Assembly (NCBI RefSeq): GCF_000485595.1
Contig: NW_014577398.1
Location: 69,346 to 133,345, forward strand
Direction: 5' to 3'
DNA: 64,000 nucleotides
Source of the DNA: Priapulus caudatus
Lineage: Eukaryota > Priapulida > Priapulimorpha > Priapulimorphida > Priapulidae
The notes under the pieces were generated by a model that ran no database searches, was not told the DNA's origin, and worked only from the letters and a program-made list of their open reading frames with translations. A program made the position numbers and the translations under genes. Shown piece by piece: positions 26,101-40,000 of this stretch (positions within the stretch are counted from its first letter, which is position 1; each line of letters opens with the position of its first letter).

Positions 26101-29100
26101 GCTCATTCTCAACCTTGATGGTATATTCTCCCTTATCACTCCTTCTTTGTTTTCTTCACTGTAACATTGGATTTTGCTTTGGTAGATTCCACCTGTAACA
26201 TGTTAGCAGATTATACTCCCGATCATGGTGATCATGATAGCTGACAGTATAGCTAACAGCATAGCTGACAGTAACATTCAACAGTAGAATTGCAACAAAT
26301 GTAAACGATGAACTAGAGAACATACTGCTACAATAAAATTTATATAATAGCATATAATATATTCGTCAACTACCTTTGTCCTGTTATCTTCTTCAAGAGG
26401 TTTGCCATTGTACGTCCACGTGACCGTCAGGAGCAGGGATAGCTTTATATGGGATCTCAAGTTTGATAGGTTGTCCTGCCTTTACAGTTATCCTTATCAT
26501 ATGTATTTCCGACATGGAGGGATGGTGCCACATAATAAAATAGTACACAATGTAAATGTTTTTTTTAGCATATATGTTTACATAGATGAATTTAGAGGAT
26601 GGTTAACGTAACGAAATGCTTTACGTTTACACAAAATAAACGATTTCCTTTTGCCTCTTGCACGCTTTAACAAAATGACTTACTTGGCTTGTCTTGGGCA
26701 ACAAATGGTTTCTCAGCTTCCTTCGGTTCACCTTTTCCCATTGCATTCTCAGCAATAACTCTGACCTTGTACTCATGATCTTCTTTGAGATTATGTAAGC
26801 TTGCAAGACCATCATTGTTTTTAGCCACTTGACGCCACCTGAAATGGAGACAGCCACCTGACTAAATTCAAGTCTCTGACAGACAATATGTGGCAGTATT
26901 AAGTAGTAAATTGTTTGGGCTTTATCTGTATGAATATCAGTATCTTATTATAATGCATAATTATATATAGAAATAAAGCTATAAACAATTTATAATGAAT
27001 ACATGTTAACACATTGCATACTAACTTGAGTGGGTAACTGATATTACCACTATGCATAATAATACAGCAATATTTTTTATAACAAATAACTAACATGCAT
27101 AGCATATATCTAAAAATGTTATGATTTATTTATTTATTAATTTCTAAATAATTTTTAAAATTAATGTTTTCATTGATTAAGGATTAATGTGTGACAAACC
27201 ACACGCACCTGTCTGGAGCCTCATCCATGTCACATATCTCCACAATGAAGTCCCGAATCTCGGCACCACCATCATCCTCCGGTGCATCCCACGCTACTGT
27301 TGCCTCTTTGGCTGTCACATCCTTCATTCGCACCTCCTTAGGTGCAGCCGGTTTGTCTTTATGACATGACATAAAATAAATTAGTCATTTCAGCTTAAAA
27401 ATACGAACAACACGATTTGCAAATATTTTGTCCGTCGTCAACCATGAATTTGCGCGATGCATGAAATCGTGTAAGTAAATCACTTTATTCCCACTTGTGA
27501 AGTTCGACATGATCTGTCTGGACAGCAATAAAGAGCAGGAATAGTAACAAGACCTTCAACTTACCAATGACCTCTACAGGAACAGTAAACGAATCCTCTC
27601 CCAGGTCATTCTTAACTGTGATTTTGTACTCTCCTTTGTCAGCTCTCTTAGAGTCTTTAACCACGACCGAAGAGTTGTTTTTGGTAGTGTCAACCTGGAG
27701 AAATGAACAATTTTATAGATCTTTATAAACTCTATCTTATATACTATCAGTTAGATATATGGGATTGTAAGTCAATCAGTTAATGTATATCTATAAATAT
27801 CCAATTTAATGTATCCTGTCTGCGAATTTAGGCACAGAGTAATAACCGAGTAATGACATGACAGATAATTATTTCCATCATGCTAACACTAGGAAAATGT
27901 TCAGGGAAATGACTCATGTTATCATATGTCATGTTTATATATATATGCTTTTCATGAACACATTGCCTTGCAACTCATTTCAGTCTAAGAAAGTTTTAAC
28001 AAATGAGTATTGCAAAACGTGAAAGGGATTCCGTCAACAAACAATCTCGTGTGGAACATGCAGGTATTCTAATAGCTTGCCTTGATTTTGCCACCTTCTT
28101 CCAGGGGCTGGCCATTGAACTCCCACGTTACTTCTGCTGGGGGATTTGACCGGAATGGAATATCCAGCTTGACAGGCTGTCCAGCTTTCACCTTAATTCC
28201 ATCATTGTACTTGTCACCGATTCTGAGTGATGGTGCACCTAAAACAATATAAATCAATACAAACTTTAGAGCTTTTCGTCTAAAGTACCACTACCGATGT
28301 GAGATACTTTTAGCACAAATTATAGAACGGGATATCTAAGAAATGACAATAAATATTACTAACTATAACTAAAGCATGATATTAGTGTAATGATCGATTT
28401 AGTTTATAAACATGTTGTTGAGTGCTTAGTATCTCTGATGCCCTCCACCAGACAGAGGTTTTCCTTGCAAAACAGCAGTTTAGGCATTGAAATTTTTTCC
28501 AATTTAAAACTCGCAAAAAGAAAGAGCAGGACTGGATTGACAGAGCATGGGTCCACGTATCATTATTAGTATAACTATGACCAACTTCGTAATGGATTCC
28601 ATAACCATACTCTATTTGGAATCACTATCTCTAACATAAGTCCCGGACAAACTTGAGCCTTAAAGCTAGCAGCACACTTCACCATTTTCGTTGCTCGTAC
28701 AGGCAATTTTCGTGTGTCGGCATATTTTTGTGGCTGTTGCCCGGCGTCACAGCACACTCACCAAAGTTGCCACACCGAGCAATATTCGGTGGTGCAGAAA
28801 TCATACGGCTTTGATTGGATCGAACAATTGTGGTCACCACTAAAATTTCCATGGTGAGTGATCGTTGCGCGCCCGCCCCAGTGACCCCCAGGGCCCCGGG
28901 CAACACTTGGCCATTTTTGTGGCGACCACGAAAATTGCCTGTACGAGCAACGAAAATGATGAAGTGTGCTGCTAGCTTTAGAACATGATTAATAACGTGT
29001 AGGTGCTTACTTGGCTTGTCCTGTGCCAAGACAGGCTGTTCAGTCTCAGCTGGCTTACTGCATCCAGCTGCATTCTCAGCACTGACCCTGAACTTGTACT

Positions 29101-31022
29101 CATGGTCCTCCTTTAGATCAGTCACGGTTACCCGCTTCGCCTTAGTCGAGGCTACCTTCTTCCACCTAAACCACAATTTTAATACATGACACAACGATAA
29201 CCTGTGAAAACGACCAAACTACGTATGTACTGAGCACAAGTGTACAATGTACAACACCAATGTATGCACAGTACGATGTATACCTTGTTTCTACCTGTCA
29301 CTCTTGGTCGCTGGTTTTATGTTGGTTCACATGCTACAGCATTACTATTGTGTTTCAGCTGAATTGTGCTTCATTTCTTCCTGTGCTGTAACTTTAGCTA
29401 TACTTACTTGTCAGGTGTTTCCTCGTCACAGATTTCAATCTGGAATCCGAGGATTTCAGCTCCTCCATCTTCATCTGGTGAATCCCACTCGACTACAGCA
29501 TCCTCTGACGTGATATTAGCAACCCTGACGTCGTTCGGTGCAGTTGGAGTGTCTGCACGAGTAAGTACACAAAATGCGACTATCGTACAAGAAATAAACC
29601 AGTAAATAAAAAATACAGTCAGAGTAAAAGAAACAGTGACTTGGGAGGGCATGATCAGCTCACAATTAGTGCAGCATCCGTGCAGTGAACATCTGCATTA
29701 AGATTTATTCTGCCAATAACTATAAAAATAATTTTTTAATGTATCAAGGCAAAGATGTGCAGATTTCAGCTAAAATAGGGAATAGATTCCTACCGATTAC
29801 TTTGACAGGAATGATTGCCTCATCTGCTCCATGCTCGTTGACAATCTGTATCTTGTATTCACCGCTGTCATTCATACTCACATCGTCAATGCTGATTATG
29901 GACTTGGTGCCCGTGTTACTCACTACTACGCTGTCTGGCAATGGTTCCTAAAATTTAATGCACATACGTCTCAATGTATATTTAATGTATATATCAATGT
30001 ATACTCAAACTATCTCAATGTAATTTTTACATCTCAAATTTGGACAATTTTGTTAGATCATTATGGGCAACAGATGAGTCATTTTATTTATTGTAAAATT
30101 GTATTAATAATGAAATCAGGAGTGAATAAAAATGTGTTTTTTTCACTTCTGATGTCATTAATAAACGAACAATGACAAAAACTATGAAAGATTATATGCT
30201 TCTGATAATAATATGAAACGCAGCAATGGTAAATATGTAATTCGCGTTTATGCGCATGGATTTATTGGAACTTTACACACATACCTCATTCATAAGCCAG
30301 GCAATTTCAGGTACAGGCGAGCCATCAAATGGAACCTCAAAATTCATAGTTTCGCCCTTCTTAACTGTAATACCCTCCTTCATCTGATCTGACAGCTTGA
30401 GTGCAGCTGGTGCTAGATAAAAAAAAGGAGATGTGTCAACCAATCGACTCACCATCACTACAAAAAGATTAAACTACATACTATTTCATTGCATTTTAAC
30501 TGAGAAAATATCAAATTTACTTTTGTGATCTTTAGCGACGATTCTCTCGGATGGCCGGCTGAATCTTCCTGTCCCCATCCTGTTCTCTGCTGCGACGCGG
30601 AACTCATACTCCTCTCCTTCGACGAGTTCATCCAGCCTGTAGGACGTGTCAGTGATGGGCTCCCTTGACACCTTCATCCAGCGCGGGCTGTAACCTAAGC
30701 AGTGCCCAGCATACACATATACATGCATGTTAAGAGCATGTGTGTGGTGATTTGGTGTGATTAGACGATGTGGTGGAATTAAATTGCAATTTTGCTGTAC
30801 AAATTTTAAATTTTTACCGTGCCAGTGTTACATAGTAACTGCATAAGCTGTAGGTAGTTGTGTAATTAAACATCAGATTAATTTAAAATACAAGCCAAAA
30901 ACATGATTCTGTAATCCTCGCAGTAATTCACAGGAAATACAAAGATTTTCTGGCACTAATAATGTTTAAGCAGGTATTACTCATTGAAGAGCCCTCAACA
31001 ATATCAATATAGCCTACATAGG

Positions 31023-31062
<40 letters not shown>

Positions 31063-34000
31063 CACCTTCACACATACATACATACATACACACATATGTA
31101 CATACATACACACATACCTGTGCGTTTTTCTAAGTGATATCCAGTAACAGGAATTCCAGCATCTTTCTCCGGTGGTTTCCAGTTGATGATACAAGATTCA
31201 GGTGTAATGTTGCTAACTTCTGGTGCTGCAGGTGGCTCTGGCTCATCTATGTACAAATTATGCAATATAATTAACACTAGTTATAATAAACCATGTTAAT
31301 TGTAATATATATATATATATATAAGGCACTTAAAATTCAAGTAAACATAGAGGTAACTAAAAATCTAGAGAGTATAAATATTAAGTACTGTAACTGTGGG
31401 ACGTATGTGTATTTTGGTTATAATAAAATACTCAGCCTTTGCTTTAAAACAATATTATATACTGTACTTCAGTCATATTGCTGACCTGCTTTTGGACCAG
31501 GAGTAAAAATGTAGTAACCACATCGATGGATACTTACACACACAGGGATAACTGATGATATTATCGTTACTCGATTCACATGGTTTGAACGAATGCAAAT
31601 TAAATATAGCAAGTGAACACCTGAGAACCTACCGAACATATTCTTCGCCGTGATCGGTTGTGATGTCTCGAGGGGTTCACTGTTGCCAGCCTTGCTCTGG
31701 GCAGATACACGGAAGTGGTAGCGGTTACCTTCGATGAGGCCGGGAACAGTGTAGGTGCACTCGGTCGCGGTGCCGGCGTCAGTCCACATTTGACGCCTCG
31801 CATCACGACGCTCAATACGATAGCCTGTGAGATTCATAACAGACGTTGGCTTATTATAGTAACCATGTTTCTCGCAAAATGGAACTATAATTTCGACCCA
31901 CACGTTAAGACACAAATGTTCCTAGAGCTGGATTCCTTTAAATAATTCTATTGGAATAGAAGAATACTAAAATGATTCATTTCAGAAAAATCGCTGTAAA
32001 TAATGCATCCATACTGATAACCCTCACTAAAACATTGACTTCTATGAACAGAAAAGTGTACCTAATCCCAATCATTACTAATTCAGGAGAAGAGCTGCTA
32101 CATTCACAGGTGCATACCTGTGATAGGACTGCCGCCATCGTCTGCCGGAGGTTCCCAGGCCAGCGTTACTGTATCCACCGTCGTCTCAGGAACTGTCAAG
32201 TTTTGTGGTGACTTGGGCTTGTCTACAACGCACAGCGTTAAACAATTAAAAGAGAAAAATAAACTCTACGTAAAATGTATGATGTAAATTCATCACAGTT
32301 GGTAGTTATTGCAGGAGGAAGTGTGAATTAGACCAGCTAGAAATATCAAATAGTATGGGGGATAACAGTATAAGAAATTACAAGTTACCATACACAATAT
32401 ATATACTTTATCGTGGTTAGATATTGTTTGGTATCATGTACAAAAAATGTTACTAGAGCAAAAAAAGTGTTACTAGACCTTCACTCCACCAATGTGTTAC
32501 ACTACGTTGTGGACATTTTAAAAGTTCAATGCAATAGGGAATTTACTTAGCAGTAACAGTAGAGGTACCATACCGATACGAACAAGACACCTGCAAGAAA
32601 GACATGCATTACAGTACTCTTTTGTTTCATAGAATATTTTCATAGTATATATTAATGATAGTACCTATGATAGTAACAGGAATCTCTGCTGAGTCTTCAC
32701 CAAGGTCATTCTTTATTTCGACACCATAGCTGCCGGCATCATCTCTGTCCGCTCTAGGTATTTCTAGGATTGCCTTGTCTTCATCCACAGTCACCTTCAT
32801 TATATGTTATAAAAAGAACAACTATTTATAACACACCACAGCAGTAGTAAATTGCCAGCAACACAGTATCACTAATAATATTGAACGAACAACATAACAC
32901 AGGTTTTACTAAGAATTGTGAGAGATATATTACCCTAGAGAACACGATAACAATATCTTAATTTATATAAAAAACAGTTTGACCAAAAATATCTCGTTAA
33001 TTAATGGTTGCTGAAATAATCGGATATTTTTCTCACCTTGGCTCTTCTGCCTAAAGGTTCTCCATTTTTAGTGAATTTCACATCAGGTGTTGGGCATCCA
33101 GAGAAAGGCACTTCTATCTTGATAGTATCGCCTCCCTTTACTTTGATTCCATCCCTCAAAAGAGCTTCATCAAGATTTAGCTTGGCAGGCTCTATCATAA
33201 TAAACAATTACAAGATTTATTATGCAAACTTAGATCTTAATATAAAACATACGAATATAAATATATATGTTATTAAATTTATATCCAGATTTCGCCCCCG
33301 AAGGTTGGAATTTTAAGTGATATTATACTTACCCTTGACTACTATGTGACATGTAAGCATACAAAACAATGCATAATCTAACCGAACAATCCCATAACAT
33401 TTTAATCGATTAAAAATTGTCCCGTGGTAAAATAGCCTCCAATGCTTGTCAGTCAGCAAAATGTTAGACACTGTGACATGATGTATGTACCAAGTGTGTG
33501 TTGTGGACTTACCTTCGTAGGTAATGGTCTAAATATCCTAATGCATGAAACAATTCGGTGTAAAATCGAAGAAAAACATTGCACAACTACTGAATTATAT
33601 TTGAATTATATTCACCAACCTGGTTGTCTCGTAGCTTTAGTGGCTTCCGCAGTTTCCACTGGTGCACTCGCTCCAATCGCATTCACTGCGCTAACACTGA
33701 AGCTATAGCTGTGACCCTCCTTCAGCTGAGGTATCGTCCACTCTGTCTCTGTTACATTAGTTGCAACTGTTTCCCATCGGTTGTCTCTAGTATCACGCTT
33801 CTCAACAATATAGCCTACAAAACAGAAATGGTGTAAAAAAAATTGCATGTATAAATAAACACGCTGTTTTTTGCTGTGCCAATATTTAACATTATTTATA
33901 TACACAATTAATTTGATTTATTAGCAAGTCTGTTTAATAATAAATAGCTCTACAGTAGACACTTCTGGAACATTCTGCATGGAGTAAAATAATAACAGAG

Positions 34001-37000
34001 ACAATGACAAAATGTCTTCCTTTTTTTAGAAAAGATGTTCAAGTTTTGGTACCTGTAATTGGACTTCCTCCATCATGTTCAGGCTTCTCCCAAGCAATGG
34101 TGATGTTATCCTTTTTCACATCAGTCACTTCAGGTTGCACCGGGCAATGTGGCTTGTCTACAATTAATCAAAAAAGCATAATATAAATACATGTGTGCAT
34201 GTGTAAAGACATCAAAACTAGTTTTATACCTCATTAACCTGCTATACGTGAAATGACACTTTTTTAATAATGGCTATTTAACCAGAAAATTTATTCAGCT
34301 AAAATGAAATCAGCTAATTCACATACCATATCCTATATAAGGACTGGATTTAACTCAGGGATCTATAACACCTCGCAGCTAAATAAAATTAACTATCACA
34401 TGACTTACCTAGCACAGTGACACTAAACAGTGATTCCTCTTCCCCTTCATCATTGGAAAGCTTAAGCCTATACTCTCCTGCATCAGTGGGTTTAGTTCCA
34501 GCTACGTTGAGAATGGTTTTACCTTTCATCACGTCAACCTGTTCAGAGAGGAGCGAATTCATACGACAGATTTCCACAGACTAATAGAATGCTGTAGAAA
34601 TTTTTTAATTTATTAGGGCTTTTCTATATTGCATTGTCTGCAGAATGGAAAATGATACAATGCAGATAAGCACTAGATGCACATTGCCCATACTGCACTG
34701 TGAACTGTGCACTGGAACCACTCCGACTTCAAGTCCCACCATGGTCAATGCTGTTGTGCCCTTGTATAGAACACTTTACCCCGACTTGGTTCAGCCGACA
34801 TTTGCTTTGCATTTGGTTTATTTCGCCGGTGGGCAACACCAACCTCACCCACATAAAAGTGAGTAGCTTTGCTGGGAAAAATGCAATTCTTACAGAATTT
34901 AATGCAACACAGTTGCTGAGGGCCTATGCTACCGAATCAGAGCCAATGACTTAACAAACACAACGCACATGCGATCTGTTGTTGCTCTCTGAAAGCTCGT
35001 CGCCGATAAACCACGCCACCTCGGGTGGAGGGGTGCCAGTAAACGGCACCGTCAGAACTAACGTCTCTCCGGCGTTGATGTAGATTTTCTTGTGCTTGTC
35101 GTCAAGCAGAGCGTGAGGCGGCGCTGGAAAATAATGAATCACGCAGCTTTCATTTACTGCAATGAGGCACCTAGGTAAGTTAATTACTTTAGTTTAGTTT
35201 TGTTTTAGTTACGTATTTTGATTAGAGCATATCAGCTGCTATCAATATTAAAACAATGACCTTGATCCACTTGTCACACAATAAGATTAGCTGCGAACCG
35301 CACCTCTACGGTGTCATGGTTGCAATTGATATGCATCATGGTTAGTGTTGTCAATCGGTTGTAATTTTGTAATCGATCATCGGTTGGACCCAAGTAACCG
35401 ATGATCGGTTACAATCGGTTACTCAGGGTGTTGAATGCCTGTGTGTGCGTAACTTCGTGTGCATGTACGTGTGTGCATGTACGTGTGTGCATGTATGTGC
35501 TTGTTTAGCCCTGTTTACTGTTTGTTTTGCACTGTTTACTACTGTGTGTATAATACATGTACTGATTCTCATCACTTTTCCAAGTTTTCTTGTTCAAATA
35601 AAAAAAAAAAAATGGGTGATTATGGATTTTGATAACCAAGCGCTTGGTTCGAGCCACTGTTCAACCGATGATCGAGTATAATCGATGATCGTGACATCAC
35701 TAGGCGCTTGGTTCGAGCCACTGTTCAACCGATGATCGAGTATAATCGATGATCGTGACATCACTAATCATGGTACATAATTGTGAGGCGTCAAGCAGTT
35801 GTCAAGATGGAGTAATGCATGTCAACACAGAGGTGTATAATTATAATATATACCTGGTTTATCAACAGCTTCAACTGCTTCATCTGTTTCCACCGCCTCG
35901 CTGGCTCCAGCGTCGTTCTCAGAGTGGACTCTAAACTTGTACTTGTTACCTTCCTTTAGCTTTTCCACAACCGTGTGTGTAGTCTTTGTCTTCGTAACCT
36001 TTCTCCAAATCTCTTCATCTTCTTCCATGCTGTTATAAAATGTAAGTTAAGAATATTGACACTACCTTTAGCAGGGCAAAAGCATAGAAACAGCACTGTA
36101 ATAATTTCAAATTTATTGGTTTACAAATGGAATATAGTGCAACAAAGAGTAATGAATAGTGTCAGGGCAAATTAAAGGTTGAACAAAACCAAGAATTTGA
36201 ATCACGAGAATTAGCCCGTTTCACAAGTTTACATGTGGTCAAACTCACACCATCATAATTTATATTCTTAGTTTTTTTTTTATAGTGTGAGTTTGTACTC
36301 TATGAACTCATAGATTCCATCATTCACGCTATACCATTTTAGAATTTACCACTTGTTGCCTAATGAAAGGAAATGAGAAAACAAGAAAGACAATAAATGC
36401 CATGTTCAAACTTAACAAGATGAACACGTTGAACACGAAATTACATCGATGATTAATTGTATCAGTTTGCTGTAATTCACTTACACTTCAACAACGTAGT
36501 CGATTATATCAGCACCACCAGCATCATCTGGAGCACCCCATTCAAGCGTTGCCTTGTCTGCACTGATATCCACAACCTTAATGTCCGTAGGAGCTGCTGG
36601 TTTGTCTGTGGCATAACAAAGATGAACATGAAACAATAGGAAGGGCCTATGCGTGCGTGCTGTGCTGTGCCGTGCCGTGTGTGCGTGCGTAGTACATGCG
36701 TGCGTGCGCATGCATGCATGTGTGTATATAATAGCATTTTAATTTCCAGTATATATGCCCAATGGATTGAATATAGAGTAACCACAAGCCGTTACAGATT
36801 GATTACACTACGACAGTAACAGTCGTATGTCACCAGCACTAATTATTATTCAATATAATTGCTAAATAAAGCACACTAACTCACCAATCACATTGACAGG
36901 TATAGATGCAGAATCCTCTCCAAATTCATTTCCTAGTTTTATACCATAGGAACCAGTATCTTCCTTCTGTGCATCCTTTACTGTTAGCACAGCAGTGTCA

Positions 37001-40000
37001 CCTATTGTCTCAATCTGAAATATAAACAAGACTACATGTTAAATATGTAACGTTATGATTATTAGGTAGGTTTTTGCCCACAATATATTAATTTCACACT
37101 GCAAAGCTTGACACATACCCTTGCAAAATTATGGAAATAAAAAAAACATTGATGGTTTTACTATAGCTGGCAGATTAGCTGGAATTAATGATATAATGAA
37201 CACTAAAACACAAAATTGCATAAATGAACTATCTTCAGATTACATCTTGCAACTCTGAATCGATGACTAGTGTGATCTTGAATTGCTAATTTAGGCAGTT
37301 TCTTTCTATACAGTCAATGCACACCAGTTCTTGAAGTTTTTACAATTCAGGTTTGATATGGTATGTGCATGCAGGCAAGGAACTGGCTGAGCATAAGTAT
37401 TTTACCAAACTGTGCAAAACATGACAGGTCTGGGATGGTCCATATCAAAATTGATTTAAAGAAAACAATACAACATTCTTATTCACGCCAACCTTACTTT
37501 AACTCTGTCATCGTTGACAAGCGGTGTGTCTCCACACGTCCACGACACCTCTGGTGGTGGCATTCCACTGAATGGAACTGTGATTTTCAGATCATCTCCA
37601 ACCTTGACATTCATTCCATTTTTCAGATTTTTACCCAACAGGGCTTTTGGTGGTTCTGCAAAAAACCATTCGTGCTTGTATGAGATTAGCTCTACCAACA
37701 GTATAATTAGAGCTAATTATAAGCTGCTTAGATACAATAATGTTACCCAACACAAGAGTAGGGGGTAGTACCCTACTCTTGTGTTGAATTACATTAGTAG
37801 TACGGCCCAATCCTAGTTTAGCACCCAGGACTCGATTAGTATAGCACATAATATTGCGAACTATATATCCTGAGGTCCCAATTAAACTAGGATTGTGCAC
37901 ATGAATGTATCAGGGGTGTATAATATAGACATAATTATTAGGAGACATATAATGTAGGAGTCTATATTATTCACTCCTGATTGTATATATACTCTGCTGA
38001 AATACGTAGGAAGTATTAGCCAACGACCCTACTCTACTTCTACTCTGTATCCTACTCTTGTTGGGTTACGTTATTGAAACTCTACCCTGCTCTGCTCTGC
38101 TCTTTTAGGCAGCTATGCCACAACATAACACAACAATAATCCATGACAGAATAAACGTTTTCCAGAATTATCCACTACATTATGAGTAGTGCAGATGAGA
38201 ATCTATATACTTTGAACTACATAATAAGTTCCTGATATTGTGTAATACTGTCACTGGTAAACCCTGTTACATGTTAGCAAAAAACTCAACACAAAGAAAA
38301 GATCAAAATCGTTGTCACTAGATGGCGCTTTGCATATTTTGTGTACAGTTACTTAGTAACAACCCCAATGGGGGCCGTTCAAGCTTGCGACTCTCATCAC
38401 GCCAGTGACTGGATGAAACTTCGATCCCAATCAAATGTTGCTGTATATCATAGACGTAAGTATTTAAACTGTTTACGCAATTGTAAGTTTGGTCTCATGT
38501 AATATTAATAGGTAACTACAAAGGCTCAGTCAGAGTCAGAGTTAAAATCCACATCGTAGAGGCTATACTAGAGCTCTGTGTTGAATTTGACTGTAGCCGA
38601 CTGTATGTGTATACAATACCGGTACATTGCCAGCTATTACTGTATTAGTATTAGTATTAGTATTAGTATTACTATTACTCATTAGGCCTATTCATGTGAG
38701 CAAGTATGTCAAGATAACCACACCCTACTTAGATATTGTTGGTTAACGTTAGTCGTTAGGCAAGCTAGACCAGTGCCAGTGGCAGTGGCAGTGCCAGTGG
38801 CAGTGCAGTGATTTCATCCTCCAAGCAATGCCGTACGATTAGGCCCCTACTGACGAGCACACTGAGTCACAGTGAGTGAAGCAAATATACATTTTGCATT
38901 GTTGAAAACAATTACAAAACACACTTGTTTCACCTAGGCCCTACTCACTGACACTGTGACAATAAGTTAACTACGCTGTTAATTGCGGCATGACATCATG
39001 CTGGGCCACATTCACACACTATTAATTATTATCCAGAAAGATTTCAAGTAGAGACCTACATAGTAAAATTTAGAATACAATAACACAGCCCACGTGTTTA
39101 CTATTTTTCATATTTGACTAGTACAGCCTTGTAAAATTCTGACATGATAATTTGTAAGATGCCAATTCAACAAGCATCCTGTGATGCTAATTTCGCTATC
39201 TAGATTGAGCTAGCATTAGTTCTTAGACCAGATACCAATCTAAAAATCTACATGTTAGCAAAAACTCAGTCACAACAAGGCGTGAGATTGGATTAAGTGA
39301 TAGTTTGGCACCCCTGCAATATGTTTTCGGATACATAATGTGCTACACTAATCTGGAGTGCTAAACTAGGCTTGGGCTGTGAGATTTAATTTGAATTAAA
39401 TTAAATTAATTTAGTAACTGCTTATTTTGGTAGGCGTGAGGAACGTTTTCTCTGTTTAGACTAAGTGTGGTAAAATCATGCAGATTCAGTTCATGAAGGA
39501 ATTACATTTTGGTACAACACATACCTGGCCATGCCTAGATGGACTTTGCAATAACCATAAAGATTTGGCAAATGTCTGGCTAGACCAGTTTATTACTAAT
39601 AATCACGTTAGTACTTGACCTTTATAACCTAATTTTATGTCAGTATCGCATGGCAGGTGGCACGATAGGCACTCATTAACCTAATTGAATTTTATTGATT
39701 TGTTCCACTCACACTATAACTATAGCTTGCAGTTGGGTAGCTGCACGTACATTGTGCAGTGAAAGTTGCGTATAGTGCCACACGTGCACCCACACAAGAA
39801 TTCTTGCAAATATTTAGGTTCCAGTGCAAATATTCGGTACTGTATAATTTAAAATGTCAAAGCAAAATCAGCCGTAACTATGTTCCCTCAGGTTTCTTCT
39901 TGTCACGCGAGAGGAGAAAAGAGGCAACCTGACGTGTGCATTAACGTGTGCATTCGACTAACGATCATGTCACAAGTTCAAATATTCGGTACTGTATAAT

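Noticed and set aside
34620-34968. Possible extra exon in the intron between Ig halves
   Set aside because: Open frames on the plus strand have no splice-flanked Ig or FN3 motif and the two Ig halves already fit together without it.
36640-36720. Cys/His-rich frames near gtgcgtgcgt repeats
   Set aside because: Microsatellite-derived; the adjacent real coding sequence is the FN3 exon 36485-36605.
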